Shown here: one piece after another, positions 58,870 through 64,000 of the stretch
How the letters are laid out: the number at the start of each line of letters is the position of its first letter
Position numbering within the stretch: the first letter of the stretch is position 1
NCBI RefSeq assembly: GCF_023276405.1
Contig: NZ_JALRMO010000001.1
Span: 8,037,501 to 8,101,500 of the forward strand
DNA length: 64,000 nt
Direction: 5' to 3'
Source: Paenibacillus hamazuiensis
Lineage (GTDB): Bacteria > Bacillota > Bacilli > Paenibacillales > NBRC-103111
Notes under the pieces: generated by a model
Database searches by the model: none
Seen by the model: only the letters and a program-made list of their open reading frames with translations
Told to the model about the DNA's origin: nothing
Made by a program: the position numbers and the translations under genes

Positions 58870-58927
58870 AACGTTTTGAAGGGCCGAAATCAATCGGCTC
58901 CATCGAAAAAAGAAGGAGTGTTTTTCC

Positions 58928-59398
58928 ATGCAACCCAGAATGAAAAGTCCCGTTACGATCGTACCCGATGCGGTCCAAGCCTTGCAGGATTTGGGCAAAG
59001 CCCTGTTTGCATCTGCAGAGAAATCCGGCATTCCCAAATCGACGCTTTTCCTTGCATATCTTCGGGCCAGCCAAATGAATGGAGACAGCGTCTGCGTTGA
59101 TCTTCATTCCCGCAACGCCCTGGGGGCAGGCGAAACGACAGACCGGCTTCTGGCTGTAGCGGCATGGCGGGAAACGCCGCATTTCACCGAAGCCGAGCGG
59201 GCCGCGTTGGCGCTCAGCGAGGCGATGACCCGTCTTAGCGACCGGACAGATCCGGTTCCGGACGAGATCTATAACGAAGCTGCGCGCCTTTACGGTGAAC
59301 AGGCGATTGCCACACTTATCGCCGGCATCGCGACGGTCAATTTGTGGAATCGCCTCAATGTCTCGACAAAACAGATGGTCAACGTTTCAGCCGGCTAA
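58928..59398 (+). CDS. Carboxymuconolactone-decarboxylase/AhpD-like protein (ECF41 partner)
   Basis: A 156-residue protein of the CMD/AhpD group: SAEKSGIPKSTLFLAYLRASQMNG, CVDLHSRNALGAGET (one Cys and the conserved His of the CxxC...H site; the first Cys of the usual CxxC is replaced, NGDSVCVDLH), WRETPHFTEAERAALALSEAMTRL. ECF41 sigma factors are typically encoded next to such a gene and transcribe it. Its role is unknown, probably redox or detoxification. GGAG lies 9 nt before the ATG. Confidence 0.9.
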   Translation: MQPRMKSPVTIVPDAVQALQDLGKALFASAEKSGIPKSTLFLAYLRASQMNGDSVCVDLHSRNALGAGETTDRLLAVAAWRETPHFTEAERAALALSEAMTRLSDRTDPVPDEIYNEAARLYGEQAIATLIAGIATVNLWNRLNVSTKQMVNVSAG

Positions 59399-59402
59399 GA
59401 CA

Positions 59403-59436
59403 AATAAAGGACGTCCTCTGTGGGACGTCCTTTATT
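59403..59436 (+). terminator. Terminator of the CMD-like gene
   Basis: AATAAAGGACGTCC / GGACGTCCTTTATT, perfect 14-bp stem (loop TCTGTG). Confidence 0.88.
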
Positions 59437-59449
59437 GCATCTCCTCCAA

Positions 59450-59696
59450 AATGGTAAAGCGCGTCCGGAGCCAGTTTGGCGCCAGCCAAACCGCTCCGGA
59501 CACCCGCGGGCAAGAAGCACGTACCTGCTGCCCCGGCACCGCTCCCAAAGTGCAGCGTGGCCGGCATAGGATTTTTTACCCGAAGGTAAAAAATCTATGC
59601 CGGCCACACGCGACCTAGCAGCGAGCAGTCCCTCCCGGCGGGCGGGTCCAGGGCGCCCGAGCGCCTGGGGTCCCCCTGGAGGGGGATTTAGGGGGT
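59450..59696 (+). repeat. R1 element copy F
   Basis: The best-paired copy. Hairpin 1: GTCCGGAGC...GCTCCGGAC around TTTGGC-GCCA-GCCAAA. Hairpin 2: GTGGCCGGCATAGGATTTTT pairs almost perfectly to CTATGCCGGCCAC around ACC-CGAA-GGT. Then CTAGCAGCGAGCAGTCCCTC, GGGTCCAGGGCGCCCGAGCG, end hairpin CCCCCTGGAGGGGG, ATTTAGGGGG. Located between the CMD-like gene and a convergent small gene. Confidence 0.88.
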
Positions 59697-59703
59697 GATT
59701 TTG

Positions 59704-59802
59704 CTACAACCCTCTAGTCTTGTCTTCGTTATAAGCGGCAGTTAACATGGCGGCAAGAAACATCGCGATGGTAACCATCATAATCCAGAATGTAGCGGAC
59801 AT
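59704..59802 (-). CDS. Very small membrane protein (32 aa)
   Basis: MSATFWIMMVTIAMFLAAML, then TAAYNEDKTRGL: one helix with a short charged tail. AGAGGTGTACGAA precedes the ATG. I do not recognise it. Size and topology are like small sporulation or stress membrane peptides, but this is only analogy. A longer 63-codon frame upstream lacks a ribosome site. Confidence 0.5.
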   Translation of the reverse strand: MSATFWIMMVTIAMFLAAMLTAAYNEDKTRGL

Positions 59803-59912
59803 TTCGTACACCTCTTCCCAAGCATCTTTTGCGCATAAGTATACTTTATTATATCCCAAGCCCATCTGAAAAGAAACCGAATAAACCGTGAACAATTTTC
59901 ACCTGCAGCCCG

Positions 59913-60986
59913 TTACTTGAAAAACAAAAAATGCGTCGCGAGCGGCCGCAGCTTGCCGTCCGACGGACGGTTGATCACCTGGCCGTCGAAAATAAGGCTT
60001 GACGAGCCGCCGCCGTCGAGATTGTAGGCGTCTTTGACGCCGAGCTGGATCAGCTTGTCCTGCAGCTCGGCGAGCGTGGCGCCGGAATTGCCGTTCTCGT
60101 CGTAGCCGTCGGTCACGATAATCAGCAGCTGGTCGTTGTAGTAGTTGCCGATGACGGTTCGCGGAGCGCGGGCGGGCGAGCTGTTCCACGGGGACGGGAT
60201 CGACACCTTTTTGCCGTTTTGCAGCAAGGTCGGCACGAAGGTGGCGCCGAAGTCCGGATTCAGCTTGTCCAAATCGGCCTGTCGGGAAAACTTGCCGCCG
60301 ATCAGCTTGCGGTCCTTGCTCAGACCGATGAACGTCAAGTTGTCGAACGTTGGCTCGAAGCCGTACACGTATTTGCCGCCGATCATCGTCGTGCTGAGCG
60401 GGTACCGCTTGCCCGTTTTCGCGTCGTCGGCGAAGCCGCCGGCATTTACCCCAGCGACCGCGCCGGTGCGCCTTACGGCTTCGAGCGTCGTCTCCGAGCT
60501 GCCCAGCTTGTCCTTGCCGAGCACCATCTTCATCGCTTTGTCCGACTTCATCTCGACTTTGAGCGCATACCCTTTATAGTTTGCCTCATTTAAATAAAAA
60601 AGCTTCAGATCGATGTTGGAGCTGGAGGATTGCCTTGCAACCTTGCCGAGCTTGGCGGTGATACGCGAATCGTAGATCGCATTCGGCCGCGCAGCGGCGG
60701 CTACCGCCGTTTTGGCCATGGCGGCGACGTCATTTGTGCTTTTTTCATACAACTCGTAAAACTTCTCAATGACCGTTTTCGTCAGGACCGCGTCGTTTTT
60801 CGCTTTCTCCAGCTTCTGATCGGCCGCTTGCACTTCCGCACTGACGGAAAAAGCCGGCATCGGCGCAAGCTGAAGATCCGGCAGCTTGACGGCGGCCTGC
60901 ATGAACAGCATATACATTAATGCTCCCATGAAAGGGGCGAGAGCCAGCAAAAAAAGCCGGTTGATCGCTTGAACGGGACTCATCAT
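59913..60986 (-). CDS. Phosphodiester glycosidase family protein (NAGPA domain), membrane-anchored
   Basis: A 357-residue protein: N-terminal membrane helix (INRLFLLALAPFMGALMYMLF), a helical stalk (~50-95) and a C-terminal NAGPA domain with NEANYKGYALKVEM, GAVAGVNAGGFADD, IVTDGYDENGNSGATLAELQDKLIQLGVKDAYNLDGGGSSSLIFDGQVINRPSDGKLRPLATHFLF, the signature of phosphodiester glycosidases. It probably acts on cell-wall or exopolysaccharide phosphodiesters outside the membrane. Its start overlaps the stop of the gene upstream (ATGA). Confidence 0.9.
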   Translation of the reverse strand: MMSPVQAINRLFLLALAPFMGALMYMLFMQAAVKLPDLQLAPMPAFSVSAEVQAADQKLEKAKNDAVLTKTVIEKFYELYEKSTNDVAAMAKTAVAAAARPNAIYDSRITAKLGKVARQSSSSNIDLKLFYLNEANYKGYALKVEMKSDKAMKMVLGKDKLGSSETTLEAVRRTGAVAGVNAGGFADDAKTGKRYPLSTTMIGGKYVYGFEPTFDNLTFIGLSKDRKLIGGKFSRQADLDKLNPDFGATFVPTLLQNGKKVSIPSPWNSSPARAPRTVIGNYYNDQLLIIVTDGYDENGNSGATLAELQDKLIQLGVKDAYNLDGGGSSSLIFDGQVINRPSDGKLRPLATHFLFFK

Positions 60987-61420
60987 TGCAGCACATCCAA
61001 GCTTTTTTTCAAATCGTCGAGTTTTTTCTTGACGTCATTGAGCTGAGTATACAGCTGGTTGCTGTTGTCCGTTTTGCTGTTGGCGCTGTCCTTCGTGAAG
61101 GCGAGAAGCTCGTTTAACGAGTCGATTTTCGTCTGCATTTTGCTCATATCCGCCGAAACGCTTTCCTTGAGCTGGGTTACCTGCTTTTGGTAATCTTCCT
61201 GCACCTGCTTAAGCTGCGCTTCGGTTTGCGCGGCGATTTGCGCCTCCACCTGCTTCGTTAAATAATCCGCGTACATTTTCGCCCCCAGGACACCGACTGC
61301 GATGAGCAGTATCCAACCCATCAGCAAAAATATGTAAGTTCTCGGCTTGACCTTGGCGGCGGATCGGGTGTTTCGCGCCGCCGGCTGCGGGACAGCGGTC
61401 GTTTCTATTGGCGTGCTCAT
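60983..61420 (-). CDS. Membrane-anchored coiled-coil protein
   Basis: A 145-residue protein: basic N-terminus, one helix (YIFLLMGWILLIAVGVLGAKM) and an extracytoplasmic coiled coil of ~95 residues (KQVEAQIAAQTEAQLKQVQEDYQ... TQLNDVKKKLDDLKKSLDVLQ). No family recognised. It is translationally coupled to the phosphodiester glycosidase gene and both proteins have a membrane helix plus helical stalk, so they may interact. GAGAGAGGTGAAACC precedes the ATG. Confidence 0.8.
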   Translation of the reverse strand: MSTPIETTAVPQPAARNTRSAAKVKPRTYIFLLMGWILLIAVGVLGAKMYADYLTKQVEAQIAAQTEAQLKQVQEDYQKQVTQLKESVSADMSKMQTKIDSLNELLAFTKDSANSKTDNSNQLYTQLNDVKKKLDDLKKSLDVLQ

Positions 61421-61529
61421 TTGCCGGTTTCACCTCTCTCCCAGTATAACATGTCTAGTCTAAACGCTTAAGACACCGCAGCGAGATTGGGACTTAAAGC
61501 CCCTGCGACCTAGTACGGCAGCAGCACAC

Positions 61530-63146
61530 TCAGGACTGAAGCTTGCGGTATTCGTTCGGCGAGATGCCGACTGTTTTTTTAAATACCTTGCTGAAATATT
61601 TCTCGTCGTCATATCCGACCAGCTCCGCGATTTGCGAAATGCGGTAGGACGGATTGAGCAGCAAAAGCTTGGCCCGATCCATCCGGATGGACGTGATATA
61701 ATCGCTGATGTTGACGTGAAACTCCTGCTTGAATTTGCGCGATATGTACTCCCGGCTAAGGTAAAAATGACCGGCGATGTCTTGAAGCGTAATATCCTGA
61801 TGATAATGGTTTTGGATATACTTTGCAATCTCGTAAATGACGTGGTTTTCCTTGTGTTGCCGCTCCAAAAGCCGCCTCGAAAGCTGGATCAGAGCGCTCT
61901 CAAGCTGCTGCTGCCATGTGCCGATCGATAGCCTCCCTTCTTCGTCCAGCGGGACATTGAAAGGCATATCGTACGACGAGAACGGAGCCGGCGTTGAGCC
62001 GTCCTCGGGAAACAGCTCCTGCAGCCACCGGGTTTGCAGCACCGTATATTCGTGCCACCACAGCTGCAGCTGCTCCAGCGTAATCGCCTCCTGCTCCCGC
62101 ACGGCCCGGATCCATTCGCGCACCGCGATGCGGATTTGCTCCTCGCTGCCGCTGCGGATGGCGAACCGGAAGCTTTCCTCGAAGCTGCTGAAGTGCGGCA
62201 TTTTCGGGCGAACCGGCGGCGCCGGCGCAAACAGGTGAAGCCGCGTGTCCCGCACGAGCAGGTTGCGCTGCAGCAGCGCTTCCTTCGCTTCCCGATAGGC
62301 GGCGGGAACCCCTTTCGGAAACGGCTGTCTGAGACTGATGCCGAAATCGAGCCGGGATTTCAGCGTTTTCACGATGCCGTTGTCGATACTGCGGATTTGC
62401 TCTTCCACACCGTCCAGATGACGCCACCAGATAAGGATGATTTCATCCTCGTCGTTCCAATGGCGAAAGGCGGTCCCGTTCCCCGATCCGTGCAAAAATT
62501 CGTTGCAAATATTGATCAGGCTGAAAATAAGCAGGTCCTGGCTCGATGCGAACTTGCTCTTCAAGCTTTCGCTCATCGCCAGCAGGCTGAGTATAGCCAG
62601 GCGGCACTCGGAGGCGCCGCGGCCGATTCCGAATTCGCGGTGTAGCGCCTCCGCCGCGCTCTCGTAGCTATGCGGCTCGGTGATGAGACCCGACCAGATT
62701 TTGTCCCAATACACCGGGCGGATCTGGTTCATTTCGATGTTGCGCTGCCGCTGTTCGCAGCGCTGCTCTTCCTCCTGGCGCCAGCTGGCCAGCGCCTTCT
62801 CCACCGCTTCGTGCAGCTGGTCCCGGTCGATCGGTTTCAAAATATAATCGGTGCCGCCGTATTTGACCGTGTGGCGGACAAGCTCGAAATCGTCGTGCCC
62901 GCTGATGACGATCGTCTTGCTGTGCGGCGCATAGTCCCGCAGCCATTCGAGCAGCTCCATCCCGCTTTTCAGCGGCATCATCATATCGGTAAAAATAAGC
63001 TCCGGCTTTTCCTCTTCAATTCGCTTCATCGCGTCCATCCCGTCCTGCGCTTCAAGCACCGTGTCGATCCCAAAATGCTTCCAGTCAACCAGAAGCTTGA
63101 TCGCATCGCGGACATGTTTTTCATCGTCAATAATGATCGCCTTCAT
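61530..63146 (-). CDS. YesN-type response regulator with AraC DNA-binding domain
   Basis: A 538-residue regulator: receiver (IIIDDEKH, phosphoacceptor Asp54 in FTDMMMPLKSG), a ~300-residue middle region, and a C-terminal AraC double helix-turn-helix (~435-535: DITLQDIAGHFYLSREYISRKFKQEFHVNISDYITSIRMDRAKLLL, then IAELVGYDDEKYFSKVFKKTVGISPNEYRKL). Such regulators control carbohydrate uptake genes. It is encoded 3 bp after the YesM-type kinase, its partner. The target genes are probably beyond the window. Confidence 0.93.
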   Translation of the reverse strand: MKAIIIDDEKHVRDAIKLLVDWKHFGIDTVLEAQDGMDAMKRIEEEKPELIFTDMMMPLKSGMELLEWLRDYAPHSKTIVISGHDDFELVRHTVKYGGTDYILKPIDRDQLHEAVEKALASWRQEEEQRCEQRQRNIEMNQIRPVYWDKIWSGLITEPHSYESAAEALHREFGIGRGASECRLAILSLLAMSESLKSKFASSQDLLIFSLINICNEFLHGSGNGTAFRHWNDEDEIILIWWRHLDGVEEQIRSIDNGIVKTLKSRLDFGISLRQPFPKGVPAAYREAKEALLQRNLLVRDTRLHLFAPAPPVRPKMPHFSSFEESFRFAIRSGSEEQIRIAVREWIRAVREQEAITLEQLQLWWHEYTVLQTRWLQELFPEDGSTPAPFSSYDMPFNVPLDEEGRLSIGTWQQQLESALIQLSRRLLERQHKENHVIYEIAKYIQNHYHQDITLQDIAGHFYLSREYISRKFKQEFHVNISDYITSIRMDRAKLLLLNPSYRISQIAELVGYDDEKYFSKVFKKTVGISPNEYRKLQS

Positions 63147-63148
63147 AA

Positions 63149-64000
63149 TTACTGCATATCCTCCTCGCGGGAAAGCGGAATGGCCAGCGTCACCTTAAGC
63201 CCGGACGGTTCCCTTCGTTCCAGTTCAATCCGGGATTGTCCTTCATAATAAAGAGCGAGCCTGGATTTGACATTCACGAGCCCGATGCTGCCGGAGACCG
63301 CTTCCCCGGGGTATTCGTCCCGCATCAGACGGTTTTGCAAATCCTCCAGCTGCTCCGGCTCCATGCCCCGGCCATTATCCTCCACCGTGATCTGTAAAAA
63401 AGCTTCATCCGCAAATGAGCTTGCGATCTTCAGCTCCCCGGTTTTCTCGCGCGGATCAAAGCCGTGCTTGAAGTAATTTTCCACGAGCGGCTGAAGAATC
63501 ATCTTCGGCACTTCTGTGGACAGCGTCTGCGGATCGATGTCGAAGGTGACGCTCAGCTCGTTTTCGAACCGCTGCATTTGCAGCTGCAAATACGACTTCA
63601 CGTGGTCGATCTCGAATTTGAGCGGGACGAGCGTTTCGTTCGTATTCATGCTGTAGCGCATCATTTTGGCGAGCGAGGACAGCAAGGAATAAATTTTCGG
63701 CGCATCGTGCTGCAGCGCGAGCGTGCCGATCGACTGCAAGGAATTGTACAAAAAATGCGGGTTGATCTGGGCTTGCAGCGCTTTGAGCTGATTCGTCTTG
63801 TTGGCGATGTCGAGCTTGTATTCGCGCATGATCAAATTGTTGATCGTCTGCATCATCTGCCGGAACCGTCTGGCCAAAATGCCGATCTCGTCGTTTGAAG
63901 TCACCTTAATGTCGACCTGCATATTGCCGGACTGAATTTGGCTGATGTAGCGAAGCAAATTTTTAATCGGCTGCGTAAAACGGAACGAAATATACAGCGT
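63149..64000 (-). CDS. YesM-type sensor histidine kinase, C-terminal part (5' end outside window)
   Basis: The frame is open to the window edge. Visible: end of the last membrane helix (TLYISFRFTQPIKNLL), HAMP domain (QIQSGNMQVDIKVTSNDEIGILARRFRQMMQTIN), His_kinase domain with QINPHFLYNSLQSIG (phosphoacceptor His) and an ATPase domain (LQPLVENYFKHGFDP, VEDNGRGM, SIGLVNVKSRLALYY). Missing upstream: the N-terminal helix and extracytoplasmic sensor. It forms a pair with the YesN-type regulator. Confidence 0.93.
   Translation of the reverse strand, partial: TLYISFRFTQPIKNLLRYISQIQSGNMQVDIKVTSNDEIGILARRFRQMMQTINNLIMREYKLDIANKTNQLKALQAQINPHFLYNSLQSIGTLALQHDAPKIYSLLSSLAKMMRYSMNTNETLVPLKFEIDHVKSYLQLQMQRFENELSVTFDIDPQTLSTEVPKMILQPLVENYFKHGFDPREKTGELKIASSFADEAFLQITVEDNGRGMEPEQLEDLQNRLMRDEYPGEAVSGSIGLVNVKSRLALYYEGQSRIELERREPSGLKVTLAIPLSREEDMQ

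Overview
The window looks like chromosomal DNA of an endospore-forming Firmicute of the Paenibacillus type. Evidence read from the sequence: a gamma-type small acid-soluble spore protein gene behind a sigma-G-like promoter, a liaFSR cell-envelope stress operon, an AbrB-type regulator, a YesMN two-component pair, a GlnR/TnrA box upstream of glnA, many lipoprotein binding proteins with strong AGGAGG-type ribosome sites, and moderately GC-rich coding DNA. No rRNA, tRNA or CRISPR array was seen.

Layout. 1-15 kb is housekeeping: the end of thrS, a 3D-domain envelope protein, the spore protein, amt, liaFSR, yugN, htrA with an OmpR-type two-component system, ispH, a DUF2062 protein and aroF. 15-22 kb holds glnA, an IS4-family element nested in two kinds of repeat, and a DUF1800/DUF1501 pair. 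22-29.5 kb holds a secreted protein and a LysR-regulated ferric-type ABC transporter operon that ends in a beta-CASP metallo-beta-lactamase protein. 29.5-32.8 kb is a small resistance-like segment between two copies of a short repeat: a VOC protein, an Lsa-type ABC-F protein behind a clear attenuator, and an internally deleted Cfr/RlmN-like gene. 32.8-49.7 kb is a large uptake and catabolism region: a polar amino-acid ABC transporter with an enolase-superfamily enzyme, an FCD GntR regulator whose likely operators lie at three promoters, a creatininase-family amidohydrolase, a carbohydrate ABC transporter, a UTRA regulator, an APC permease, and an amino-sugar set (ROK kinase, SIS protein, sugar nucleotidyltransferase, nagA). 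49.6-51.5 kb is a scarred junction with gene fragments and a duplicated piece of nagA around a glycosyltransferase. 51.5-64 kb is mixed: MFS exporter, thpR, serC, an orphan PhoP-like regulator, trmL, abrB, an ECF41 sigma factor with its partner, a phosphodiester glycosidase family protein and yesN/yesM, which runs off the end.

The most striking feature is a family of about 245-bp intergenic elements, called R1 here. There are six copies (A-F, near 7.7, 15.2, 17.1+19.2, 22.1, 55.8 and 59.5 kb), all on the + strand and each downstream of a + strand gene. They fold into the same hairpins, and the sequence differences between copies largely preserve base pairing, as expected of a structured RNA or a mobile DNA element with folded ends. 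Copy C is split by a second repeat (R2, an array of four short palindromes at fixed 50/62/51-bp spacing), which is itself split by the IS4 element. A third array (R0, near 2.5 kb) has unrelated palindromes but a similar spacing of about 51 bp. The R1 family, the phased palindrome arrays, the ABC-F attenuator and the broken cfr-like genes deserve most attention.
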